A stretch of 51,564 nt of DNA, from assembly GCA_947304115.1 (NCBI GenBank), contig CAMZAE010000012.1:1-51564 (forward strand), read 5' to 3'. This DNA is from an uncultured Prevotellaceae bacterium (GTDB taxonomy: Bacteria > Bacteroidota > Bacteroidia > Bacteroidales > Bacteroidaceae). The notes beneath the pieces are model-generated. The model made no database searches. It was not told the DNA's origin and saw nothing but the letters and a program-made list of their open reading frames with translations. A program made the translations under genes and the position numbers. Of this stretch, positions 31,587-39,531 are shown piece by piece. Within the stretch, counting starts at the first letter, position 1. Each line of letters opens with the position of its first letter.

Positions 31587-33215
31587 ATGAAACATTACAC
31601 ATTATATATATATATATATTATTGTCTATTATTAGTTGTTGTAGGTTGCAAGCCTAAGGCCGAAGTGCCGAGCCAGTTCTCAGCAATTGAGACAGAAGCC
31701 AGCATCTATCCTGACTACAAGGACATCGTGGTGCCGCCAAACATCGCACCGCTCAACTTCATTGTCCGCGACTCCCTTGCCACAGCCTACGTTGCACAGT
31801 TGCAGGGTGGGGGACATGAACTGCTTGCCGCAGCTTCAGACAATGGCATCGTGCAAATGGACACCGTTGAATGGCGGGCACTCCTGAATGCAAACAAAGG
31901 AGGTGATGTCGAGGTTAAAGTCTATGCCCAACGTCCCGATGGCTGGGTGCAATACAAACCCTATACAATCAGTGTTGCAGAAGAGCCTATTGATGCCTTC
32001 CTCTCTTATCGACTTATAGAGCCAGGCTATGAACTCTATCGTCAACTCGGCATCTACCAGCGCAACCTCACGACCTTCGACGAGGTGCCTGTCTATGAGA
32101 ACAACCGCGAATACTGCGACGGAGAGAACCACTGCATCAACTGCCACAACTACCGTATGGGCAGCACAGAGAGCATGTTGTTCCACGTCCGTGCCAATCA
32201 CGGCGGCACCATCATTGTCCAGGACGGCAAGGCGCACAAGATACAACTCAAGGACAGCACCATCATCACCAGCGGCGTCTATCCCTCTTGGCACCCGACG
32301 GAGAACCTCGTGGCTTTCTCCACAAACAAGACAGGGCAGGCATTTCATGTCTATCACCCCGAGAAACTCGAAGTGATGGATGAGAAGAGCGACCTCCTCC
32401 TCTATGATGTCACAAAGAACGAAGTGAGCCACATCATCCGCACCTCTGCCGACATGGAGACTTTTCCCTGCTGGACTCCCGACGGACGTACCTTGTATTA
32501 TTGTTCAGCCAATGCCAGCGGCCTCATCGACTCGTCTCTGCCTGACAGTACCATTAGCCAGCAACTTCTCTTTCAGTTCGACAAGATACGCTACAACCTG
32601 ATGTCCATTCCCTTCGATCCCAAGACACGCAGCTTCGGACAGCCCCAGATAGTAGTCGATGCCGTTTCAGAAGGGAAGAGCATTTCAGTTCCCCGCGTCT
32701 CGCCGGACGGTCGCTATATCCTCTACACGAAGGGCGACTATGGGCAGTTCCATATCTGGCACAAGAGCAGTGACCTTTGGGTGAAGGACCTTCAGACAGA
32801 TAGCTGCTATGCTTTGAATGAAGCCAACTCGCCCGATGTCGATAGCTTCCATTCCTGGAGTTCCAACAGCCGTTGGTTTGTCTTCAGCAGCCGACGCATG
32901 GACGGCAATTACACGCGTCCCTTCATCGCTTACTTCGACAAGGATGGCTGTGCCCACAAACCTTTTGTCATTCCACAGGAGGATCCCGAATGGAACATCC
33001 TTCTCTTGAAGAGCTACAATGTGCCGGAACTGAGCCGCGATGCCGTCCGAATCTCCATGAAGGACCTGCATCAGTGCATCTACGAGACAGACGGCGAGAA
33101 TGCAAACTACAAGCCCAATCCTACAGCCATCATACAACTTGACGGCACAACGGGTGCATCGCCAAGAGCCAAAGTGGATGGCACATCTGGAGCCAGTCCC
33201 AAGAAGCGGGAATAG
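31587..33215 (+). CDS. TolB-like beta-propeller lipoprotein with a CxxCH motif
   Basis: The product has 542 residues. The N terminus MKHYTLYIYIYYCLLLVVVGC ends in a lipobox Cys. Residues about 30-165 are beta-rich. A Cys cluster at about 175-190 reads EYCDGENHCINCHNYRMGS, containing a c-type heme-binding CxxCH. A six-bladed TolB/WD40-like propeller follows (YPSWHPTENLVAFSTNKTGQ, PCWTPDGRTLYYCSA, RVSPDGRYILYTKGD, HSWSSNSRWFVFSSRR). The C terminus carries a short duplicated peptide (TGASPRAKVDG, TSGASPKKRE). A (TA)8 tract encodes part of the signal peptide. Heme attachment is possible but unproven. Confidence 0.75.
   Translation: MKHYTLYIYIYYCLLLVVVGCKPKAEVPSQFSAIETEASIYPDYKDIVVPPNIAPLNFIVRDSLATAYVAQLQGGGHELLAAASDNGIVQMDTVEWRALLNANKGGDVEVKVYAQRPDGWVQYKPYTISVAEEPIDAFLSYRLIEPGYELYRQLGIYQRNLTTFDEVPVYENNREYCDGENHCINCHNYRMGSTESMLFHVRANHGGTIIVQDGKAHKIQLKDSTIITSGVYPSWHPTENLVAFSTNKTGQAFHVYHPEKLEVMDEKSDLLLYDVTKNEVSHIIRTSADMETFPCWTPDGRTLYYCSANASGLIDSSLPDSTISQQLLFQFDKIRYNLMSIPFDPKTRSFGQPQIVVDAVSEGKSISVPRVSPDGRYILYTKGDYGQFHIWHKSSDLWVKDLQTDSCYALNEANSPDVDSFHSWSSNSRWFVFSSRRMDGNYTRPFIAYFDKDGCAHKPFVIPQEDPEWNILLLKSYNVPELSRDAVRISMKDLHQCIYETDGENANYKPNPTAIIQLDGTTGASPRAKVDGTSGASPKKRE
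31603..31619 (+). repeat. (TA)8 dinucleotide tract inside the lipoprotein signal peptide
   Basis: Seventeen bases of alternating T and A begin 16 bases after the start codon and encode YIYIY. Gain or loss of one repeat unit would shift the frame. Confidence 0.9.
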
Positions 33216-33225
33216 TCATGTAGAA

Positions 33226-33246
33226 ACAGACAAATTATTTGTCTGT
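33226..33246. terminator. Bidirectional terminator between convergent genes
   Basis: ACAGACAAA pairs with TTTGTCTGT around TTA. It lies 10 bases past the lipoprotein stop and 16 bases past the minus-strand hydrolase stop. Confidence 0.65.
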
Positions 33247-33261
33247 CAACGCTTAGGCGTG

Positions 33262-33900
33262 TTAAAGGATGTGGTTGTGTTGCTTTTCCCAGCCGATGGT
33301 AGTGGAGGGGCCGTGACCGCAAAGGACTGTGGTATCGTCTGACAGGCGGAAAAGCTTGTTTTGTATGCTGTCCATCTCTGCTTCGAAGTCGCCGCCCGGC
33401 AGGTCGGTACGCCCTATGCTTCCTTGGAATAGCGTGTCGCCACTTAAAAGGAGTTGTGCATTGGGAATGTAGTAGGAGGCGGAGCCTGGCGTATGACCAG
33501 GTGTATGGATGAGGCGAATGGTGGTCCCTCCAAGATGAAGTTCGTCGCCATCGTTCAAAAGCTGCCCTATGGGAGGCATCCCACCGCCGATGTTCAGACC
33601 GAATTGTGCTGCCATGTCCGGCATCTGTCGGTATGTTTCTGCCTCGCAAACATGAAAGACAGGTTTGAGTCCATAGGTGCGATATATGAATGGCAGTCCA
33701 AAGGTATGGTCGAAATGGGCGTGTGTCTGCAGGCTGTATTTCATCTTCAGCCCATGGGCAGCAATGCTGCCTTCCAGCAACTGTTCCTCTTGTCGGTTCC
33801 AAGAACCGGCATCAATGATGGCGGCTTCGAGTGTCGTCTCATCCCAAAACAGGTATGTGTTCTCCTGAATGGGATTGAAAGTAAAGGAGAGATATTTCAT
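33262..33900 (-). CDS. MBL-fold metallo-hydrolase (glyoxalase II-like)
   Basis: The product has 212 residues. The metal site THAHFDH is at residues 59-65, with later ligands in HTPGHTPGS, LLSGDTLFQGSIGRTD and a terminal CGHGPSTTI. This pattern is that of the YcbL/glyoxalase-II branch, which hydrolyses thioesters or related bonds in the cytosol. The N terminus MKYLSFTFNPIQENTYLFWDE is typical. It starts directly after the rsmG stop and ends a five-gene minus-strand series. Confidence 0.9.
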   Translation of the reverse strand: MKYLSFTFNPIQENTYLFWDETTLEAAIIDAGSWNRQEEQLLEGSIAAHGLKMKYSLQTHAHFDHTFGLPFIYRTYGLKPVFHVCEAETYRQMPDMAAQFGLNIGGGMPPIGQLLNDGDELHLGGTTIRLIHTPGHTPGSASYYIPNAQLLLSGDTLFQGSIGRTDLPGGDFEAEMDSIQNKLFRLSDDTTVLCGHGPSTTIGWEKQHNHIL

Positions 33901-34521
33901 TTATAGGGTTAAATATACCAGTTTCTTTGTGTTGAAGAACTCCTCTTGGAAGAATTCGCTTATGTTCATTATCTGTGCGGTTTTGCCGAAAGGCTTTGTT
34001 TCCTGTTCCAACTCTCCGCCTTTGAGACAGATGAGTCCGTTGGGCAGACCGTTGAACTGCTCTCGGCTGATGTTCTTTCGGATTATCTTGACGAGGTCCG
34101 GCAGGGGCATGACGGCTCTTGATACGACAAAGTGGAACTGCTGCTGAACCTCTTCTGCTCTGCTCCATTGGGTAGTGACGTTTTCCAGACCGAGCGCATT
34201 CTTTATCTCTTCGCAGACATGTATCTTTTTGGCGATAGAGTCAACGAGGTGAAACTTTGCCTCTGGGAACATAATGGCAAGGGGGATGCCAGGGAAACCG
34301 CCTCCTGTGCCCAAGTCCATGATGTTGGTGCCTGGTTTGAAGCGAATCACTTCGGCAATGGCGAGGGAATGCAGGACATGGTGTTCGTAGAGAGCGGAAA
34401 TGTCCTTGCGCGAGATGACGTTTATCTTGCTGTTCCAGTCACGATAGAGCGCATCAAGGGCAGCAAACTGCTCCTTCTGCTTGTCGGTCAGGCACGGGAA
34501 GTATTTGGTGATGATTTCCAT
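33901..34521 (-). CDS. rsmG: 16S rRNA (guanine527-N7)-methyltransferase
   Basis: RsmG (GidB) methylates G527 of 16S rRNA using S-adenosylmethionine. The ATG at 34521 gives 206 residues, usual length, beginning MEIITKYFPCLTDKQ. The SAM-binding motif IMDLGTGGGFPGIPLAI is at about 67-84, FHLVDSIAKKI follows, and SRAVMPLPDLV is the family-specific segment. The start lies 34 bp inside the end of the NhaC gene. Confidence 0.95.
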   Translation of the reverse strand: MEIITKYFPCLTDKQKEQFAALDALYRDWNSKINVISRKDISALYEHHVLHSLAIAEVIRFKPGTNIMDLGTGGGFPGIPLAIMFPEAKFHLVDSIAKKIHVCEEIKNALGLENVTTQWSRAEEVQQQFHFVVSRAVMPLPDLVKIIRKNISREQFNGLPNGLICLKGGELEQETKPFGKTAQIMNISEFFQEEFFNTKKLVYLTL

Positions 34522-35792
34522 GGGAATATAATACTGATGGTTGCTACAGCCCCCAATATGTAGGGATAGTAGAGATAGGGGATAATGTCGAGAGGGTTGA
34601 TGGCTGCCAGACCGCTTGCGATAAGCATCTGTGCACCATAGGGGATAATGCCTTGTGCCAGGCAACTGAATGTGTCGAGGATGCTCGCAGCCCTTCTTGG
34701 CGGGATGTCGTAGCGCCTTGCCAGTTGTTTTGCCAATGGTCCGACGCTCAGAATGGCTATGGTGTTGTTGGCAGTGCAGAAGTCTGTCAGGACAACCATC
34801 GCCGCCATGCTCAGTTCCGCTTTCTTTTGTGTGCCTCGTCTGCTGTTGAACAGTTGTATCAGCCAGTCTGTGCCGCCAGCCCTTCGGATGACTTGCATGA
34901 GACTAGCAGCAAGCAATGTTACGATAATAAGCTCGCTCATGCCCATAATGCCATCGTTCATTGCCTTCAGCCAGCCGAAAGGTGTCAGCGCATCGGAAGC
35001 CATGCCAATGATTCCAGCTAAAACCGTCGCGGAAGCAAGCACCAGCATTACATTCATGCCACATAGCGCTGCTACTATAATATATATATAAGGTATGATG
35101 GCGGGGTAGCAGACCTCGTGCAAGTGGTCAGGCTTTAGGTTTACGTCGGACAGACAGGCATAAAGCACAAGGCAGATGAGGGCAGCAGGAAGTGCAATCC
35201 AGATGTTGGCGCGGAACTTGTCTTTCATATCACATCCTTGTGTCTGTGTGGCCACTATTGTTGTGTCGGAAATAAAGCTCAGATTGTCGCCGAAGTAAGC
35301 TCCGCCCACCACGATTGCCACCATCATAGCTGTGCAGGTCCCGGTCTGTTCTGCCATGCTGCTTGCAATAGGGACTAAGGCTGCAATGGTGCCTACACTT
35401 GTGCCTGTGGCAAGCGATATGAAACAGGCGGCGAGGAAAAGGCTGCTAAGGACAAACCCAGGCGGAACGGCAGACAATGCCAATTGTATGGTTGCATCTA
35501 TGGCACCCATCTGTTTGGCTGTCGAGGCAAAGGCTCCTGCCAGAATGAATATCCAAAGCATCTGCATTACTCCAGGTGATGCTGCCCCTTCTGCAAGATG
35601 GGCAAAACGCAGGCTCACGGTCTCTCCCCTGATGATAAACAGGCTATAGAGCGATGCCGTGAGAAAGGCTACAGTGAGAGGTACGGCATAGAAATCATCC
35701 GCAGCAAGGCTAAGGACGAGGTAGAGCAATAAGAAAACAATGAGCGGACTTAGGGCAAGAAGCCCTTTGGGGGTGGATATGCCGGTTTTCAT
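34488..35792 (-). CDS. Na+/H+ antiporter, NhaC family
   Basis: The product has 434 residues and about 11-12 membrane helices. Family features include SLATGTSVGTIAALVPIA, GGAYFGDNLSFISDTTIVATQTQGC, and FCTANNTIAILSVGP. It probably expels Na+ in exchange for protons at the inner membrane. Its end overlaps rsmG by 34 bp, and it starts 40 bp after the sodium:solute symporter stop; the two sodium-linked transporters are probably co-transcribed. Confidence 0.9.
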   Translation of the reverse strand: MKTGISTPKGLLALSPLIVFLLLYLVLSLAADDFYAVPLTVAFLTASLYSLFIIRGETVSLRFAHLAEGAASPGVMQMLWIFILAGAFASTAKQMGAIDATIQLALSAVPPGFVLSSLFLAACFISLATGTSVGTIAALVPIASSMAEQTGTCTAMMVAIVVGGAYFGDNLSFISDTTIVATQTQGCDMKDKFRANIWIALPAALICLVLYACLSDVNLKPDHLHEVCYPAIIPYIYIIVAALCGMNVMLVLASATVLAGIIGMASDALTPFGWLKAMNDGIMGMSELIIVTLLAASLMQVIRRAGGTDWLIQLFNSRRGTQKKAELSMAAMVVLTDFCTANNTIAILSVGPLAKQLARRYDIPPRRAASILDTFSCLAQGIIPYGAQMLIASGLAAINPLDIIPYLYYPYILGAVATISIIFPWKSSPNTSRA

Positions 35793-35832
35793 GCCGCGAG
35801 GTTCATTTTACGGTGGAATTCGTAAGGGCAAG

Positions 35833-37362
35833 TCATTTTCCCCTATAGCATTCGAACATCTTGTCAACGTGGCTCGTTGAGAGTTTCGGGCTGACGAGGC
35901 TGACAATCCAGACAACGGGGAAGCCACCGAGCATGGCAATCGCGCCGCAATTGATGGGGTTGATGGGGTTGCCTGCCAGCATGTTGATGACGGTCAGAGC
36001 TACGCCCCAGATGAAGCAAGCCCAGACTGCCGCTTTCGTTACGTTGCGCCAATAAAGTCCCAGCATGAAGGGAGCCAGAAATGCCCCAGCCAATGCACCC
36101 CAAGAGATGCCCATGAGCTGGGCGATGAATGTGGGGGGATTGAGGGCAATCATCAGCGAGATAACGATGAAGAACACAATCAGGACGCGCATCACCACCA
36201 CTTTCCTGCGCTCTGTCCTTTCTGCCACGACATCGTCGATGCTGCCTTCTTCCACCTCGCCAGGCAGCGATTTCTTGTCGCGATAGATGAGGTCGAGCGT
36301 CATCGTGCTGGACGAAGTCAATACCAACGATGCAAGGGTTGACATTGATGCAGAGAGGACGAGCAGCACGACAAGGGCGATGAGGGCATCGGGTAGTGTG
36401 ACAAGCATTGCCGGGACAATGGAGTCGAAGGCAATCTTGCCTGTCGCTTCGTTGATGACAGGTTCGTAGAGTCGTCCGAAACCACCAAGGAAATAGCAGC
36501 CTCCGGCGACGATGAATGCAAACACCGTTGAGATGATGGTGCCTCGACGGATGGCGCTCTCGTCGGTGATGCTGTAGAACTTGCCAACCATCTGTGGCAG
36601 TCCCATTGTTCCGAGAGAGGTCAGTACAACGACACCAAGCAATCCCCAGGGATCGGGACCGAACCATGAGGCAAAGCCGCCGTTCACATTGGGATCGGCG
36701 TCAGAAGGGAGTTCGGCCAGTTTCTCTACTGCATGAACAAACCCGCCCTGTGAAGACAACACGGCGGCTATGACTGTCACGATGCCAAAGAGCATGATGA
36801 TGCCCTGGATGAAGTCGTTCATTGCTGTGGCCTTATAGCCTCCAAAGATGACATAAACGGCAGTGAAGGCAGCCATGCTGATAACGCAATACTCGTAGGG
36901 AATGCCGAAGCCCATCTCGAAGAGCCTTGAAATACCGCTATAGACACCTGCTGTATAGGGGATGAGGAACACGAAAGCGATGACGCTGGCTACGACGCGC
37001 AAGTCCTGACTGCTGTAGCGCGTGCCGAAGAAATCAGGCATCGTGCGGCTCTCGATGTGCTGCGTCATCAACTTTGTGCGGCGGCCGAGAAGAAGCCACG
37101 CCAACAGCGAACCGATAATGGCGTTGCCCATACCAATCCAGGCAGAGGAAAGGCCATACTTCCAGCCGAACTGTCCGGCATAGCCAACGAAGACAACCGC
37201 CGAGAAATAACTTGTGCCATAGGCAAAGGCCGTAAGCCACGGACCAACGGCACGACCGCCGAGAACAAAACCGTCAACGCTTTTGGCCTGTTTGTGGGAA
37301 TAGATGCCCACGCCGACCATCACGGCCAAGAAGATAATGGTCAGAAAGACTTTGATAAACAC
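35833..37362 (-). CDS. Sodium:solute symporter family (SSS) transporter
   Basis: The product has 509 residues with about 13 membrane helices. The N-terminal region (VDGFVLGGRAVGPWLTAFAYGTSYFSAVVFVGYAG) and FGGYKATAMNDFIQGIIML are typical of the SSS fold. A cytoplasmic loop (KSLPGEVEEGSIDDVVAERTERRK) separates late helices. Related proteins take up proline, pantothenate or sugars; substrate cannot be told here. A NhaC-type antiporter follows, which could restore the Na+ gradient. Confidence 0.9.
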   Translation of the reverse strand: MFIKVFLTIIFLAVMVGVGIYSHKQAKSVDGFVLGGRAVGPWLTAFAYGTSYFSAVVFVGYAGQFGWKYGLSSAWIGMGNAIIGSLLAWLLLGRRTKLMTQHIESRTMPDFFGTRYSSQDLRVVASVIAFVFLIPYTAGVYSGISRLFEMGFGIPYEYCVISMAAFTAVYVIFGGYKATAMNDFIQGIIMLFGIVTVIAAVLSSQGGFVHAVEKLAELPSDADPNVNGGFASWFGPDPWGLLGVVVLTSLGTMGLPQMVGKFYSITDESAIRRGTIISTVFAFIVAGGCYFLGGFGRLYEPVINEATGKIAFDSIVPAMLVTLPDALIALVVLLVLSASMSTLASLVLTSSSTMTLDLIYRDKKSLPGEVEEGSIDDVVAERTERRKVVVMRVLIVFFIVISLMIALNPPTFIAQLMGISWGALAGAFLAPFMLGLYWRNVTKAAVWACFIWGVALTVINMLAGNPINPINCGAIAMLGGFPVVWIVSLVSPKLSTSHVDKMFECYRGK

Positions 37363-37425
37363 TGTTTATAATTTACTATTGGACAATTTACGATTTACAA
37401 TTTAGTCCTCAAAAGGGTTTGGGAG

Positions 37426-38523
37426 TTAATTAAACCTTACCTGCATCTGGCACATAATGCCGTGATTGGCACCATGAACAAACTGTGTGTCTGTTGTATA
37501 TGCACTCTTATAGACATACTGAACCTGTAGGCGGCACCTCTTGAAGAACCAGTACTGCAGTCCGCCTATGGCCTTGTGCTGGTCCATTCCGAGGCTTGTG
37601 TTGAAATTGAAGAAATCATAGGAAGTTACCAACTCCAGCTTTGGCGTGCCAAGTGGAATAGCCCCTGTGACGTATGCTCCCCAACTGTGCGCATCGCCAT
37701 CCCAGCCATTCAAATACTCTCCGTGAACTTTAATGGCCTTTGATTTGTAGTCGGCACCTATTGTGCAGCGATGGCGCTTATAGTCTTGTCCGTAGGCGAT
37801 GGTGGGGTTATATATAGAACCTGGTTTCCCTTTGGTAAGGTCTGCTTCTGCAACGGAATGTCCACGGCCTATCTGTCCTGTTGCAACGACGTTCAGGCCA
37901 TTCATCGGGCGGTATTCAATGCGTACGATGACATCCTTGAATTTGTTGCCGTCCTTCTTGTTGATGCCCTGGCCATTCAGGACGTCCAGTTCGTAGGCGA
38001 ATTTCTTGTTGTTCGTTTCGCCGAAGAAAGATAGGCCAAGGTCGCGGCCAAATTGTCTGCCCATAAGCGGATCGCTGCCGCAGCCGGCAAGGAAGCTGAC
38101 ACCCTCGCTATAAACGTCGATAGCTTCCATGGCAGTAGGGGAAAGCGGGTTCTCAAGAGACAAACCTTTCTTGAATTGCCCGAATCGGACGGTCAAGGCA
38201 TTGTTCTTCGTCAGGCGATAGTCTGTATAGAATTCCTGAACGACACTCGAGAAATCGTACATGAAGCGGAACGACCATCGGTCTGTTATTCTGGCTTCTG
38301 CCCAAAATATCGAGCGTTTCAGTTCAAAAGTGTTCGTGTTTGTCCCTCCTTTGTGAGAGTAGGTGTAGCCAGCTTGCGCATACCCATGAAGCTTGATGCG
38401 ACTTGAGATGTCTTGAAGCCAGTCTGGTGATTGACTCTTTTCTTGCCCATTTGTCGCTAAGCAACCAGTGATAGCCAAAGCGATGGCCAACATTGCCTTG
38501 GAAAACGTGCTTTTTTGATTCAT
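37426..38523 (-). CDS. OprO/OprP-type porin family protein
   Basis: The product has 365 residues with a signal peptide (MNQKSTFSKAMLAIALAITGCLATNGQ). The body is a series of amphipathic beta strands typical of the phosphate-selective porin O/P family: IKLHGYAQAGYTYSHKGG, FELKRSIFWAEARITDRWSFRFMYDFSS, LTVRFGQFKKGLSLENPLSP, closing CRLQVQYVYKSAY and MCQMQVRFN. It probably forms an outer membrane channel of unknown selectivity. It is divergent from map and is the first gene of a run of five minus-strand genes. Confidence 0.85.
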   Translation of the reverse strand: MNQKSTFSKAMLAIALAITGCLATNGQEKSQSPDWLQDISSRIKLHGYAQAGYTYSHKGGTNTNTFELKRSIFWAEARITDRWSFRFMYDFSSVVQEFYTDYRLTKNNALTVRFGQFKKGLSLENPLSPTAMEAIDVYSEGVSFLAGCGSDPLMGRQFGRDLGLSFFGETNNKKFAYELDVLNGQGINKKDGNKFKDVIVRIEYRPMNGLNVVATGQIGRGHSVAEADLTKGKPGSIYNPTIAYGQDYKRHRCTIGADYKSKAIKVHGEYLNGWDGDAHSWGAYVTGAIPLGTPKLELVTSYDFFNFNTSLGMDQHKAIGGLQYWFFKRCRLQVQYVYKSAYTTDTQFVHGANHGIMCQMQVRFN

Positions 38524-38563
38524 CCTGAAAATAGTTGTTTATTAAATTAAGCAAATGCGGCTG

Positions 38564-38571
38564 CAAAGGTA
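38564..38571 (-). promoter_or_regulatory. -7 element for the porin gene
   Basis: The minus strand reads TACCTTTG (plus CAAAGGTA). It faces the map promoter 44 bp away; the space between holds only reiterated TTAAGAA words. Confidence 0.7.
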
Positions 38572-38574
38572 CAA

Positions 38575-38611
38575 ATAAATTAAGAATTAAGAGTTAAGAA
38601 TTAAGAATTAT
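38575..38611. repeat. TTAAGAA microrepeats between divergent promoters
   Basis: AATTAAGAATTAAG, AGTTAAG, AATTAAG, AATTA follow one another between the two divergent -7 elements, in the place where both -33 elements should be. Confidence 0.7.
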
Positions 38612-38615
38612 TTCG

Positions 38616-38623
38616 TACCTTTG
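38616..38623 (+). promoter_or_regulatory. -7 element for map
   Basis: TACCTTTG lies 26 bp upstream of the ATG at 38650. Confidence 0.75.
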
Positions 38624-38649
38624 CAGTCAATTAGAATGCTAAGAGCATA

Positions 38650-39522
38650 ATGTCAAGCAAGAAAAAAAAGAAACAAAGATGGTTTGTCCCAGCCGGTCTT
38701 GCCCCTACAGAAATGGACATTCTGATTATGGAGTGGGAGGCAAAGGGAAAACTTGTGCCGACTCGCAATCTCATCAAGACGAAAGAACAGATAGAAGGCA
38801 TTCGTAAGGCTGGCGTGCTCAATACCTCCGTGCTCGATACCGTGGCTGAGAAGATACGCGAGGGCATGAGTACCACTGAGATAGACCGCATTGTCTATGA
38901 CTATACGACGAGTCACGGCGGTATTCCCGCGCCCCTGAATTTCGAGGGTTATCCCAACAGTTGCTGTACCAGCATCAACGATGTTGTGTGTCACGGCATT
39001 CCTTGCGAAGACGACATCCTGGAGGAAGGCGACATCATCAACGTGGATTGCACCACTATCCTCGGCGGCTACTATGCAGATGCCAGCCGTATGTTCATCA
39101 TTGGCAAGACGACTCCTGAGCGGCAACGGCTTGTCGATGTGGCTTGGGAGTGTCTCAAGATTGGCGAGCAAGTCTGCTCAAAGCCATATGTCTTCGTTGG
39201 CGATTTGGGTAATGCTATAGCCCGCCACGCCCACAAGAACGGCTATACCGTAGTGCGCGACCTCTGTGGTCATGGTGTAGGGATTGCTTTCCATGAAGAA
39301 CCAGATGTGGAGCATTATGGCAAGAAGGGCAGCGGCATGTTGCTTGTGCCTGGAATGACCTTCACCATCGAGCCGATGATAAATGCTGGCGACTGGTCTG
39401 TTTGTGGTGACGAGGATGATGAGACAGAATGGATTGTCCTGACCGAAGATGGAGAGGACAGTGCGCAATGGGAGCACACATATCTGATGACAGAAAACGG
39501 GGTGGAGGTGATTACTAATTAA
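38650..39522 (+). CDS. map: Methionine aminopeptidase, type I
   Basis: The enzyme removes the initiator methionine from nascent proteins. The product has 290 residues with a Lys-rich N-terminal extension (MSSKKKKKQRWFVPAG) of about 40 residues ahead of the catalytic domain, possibly a ribosome-docking segment. The metal ligands appear in order: Asp in INVDCTTI, Asp in YYADASRMF, His in CGHGVGIAFHE, Glu in FTIEPMIN and Glu in QWEHTYLM. The enzyme is cytosolic. It is followed by tsaD nine bases later. Confidence 0.95.
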   Translation: MSSKKKKKQRWFVPAGLAPTEMDILIMEWEAKGKLVPTRNLIKTKEQIEGIRKAGVLNTSVLDTVAEKIREGMSTTEIDRIVYDYTTSHGGIPAPLNFEGYPNSCCTSINDVVCHGIPCEDDILEEGDIINVDCTTILGGYYADASRMFIIGKTTPERQRLVDVAWECLKIGEQVCSKPYVFVGDLGNAIARHAHKNGYTVVRDLCGHGVGIAFHEEPDVEHYGKKGSGMLLVPGMTFTIEPMINAGDWSVCGDEDDETEWIVLTEDGEDSAQWEHTYLMTENGVEVITN

Positions 39523-39531
39523 GAGTTAAGA

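Noticed and set aside
33130..33215. Another palindromic coding insertion at the C terminus of the propeller lipoprotein
   Set aside because: The TGASPRAKVDG/TSGASPKKRE duplication is a short direct repeat, not a palindrome, and does not share words with the other elements.
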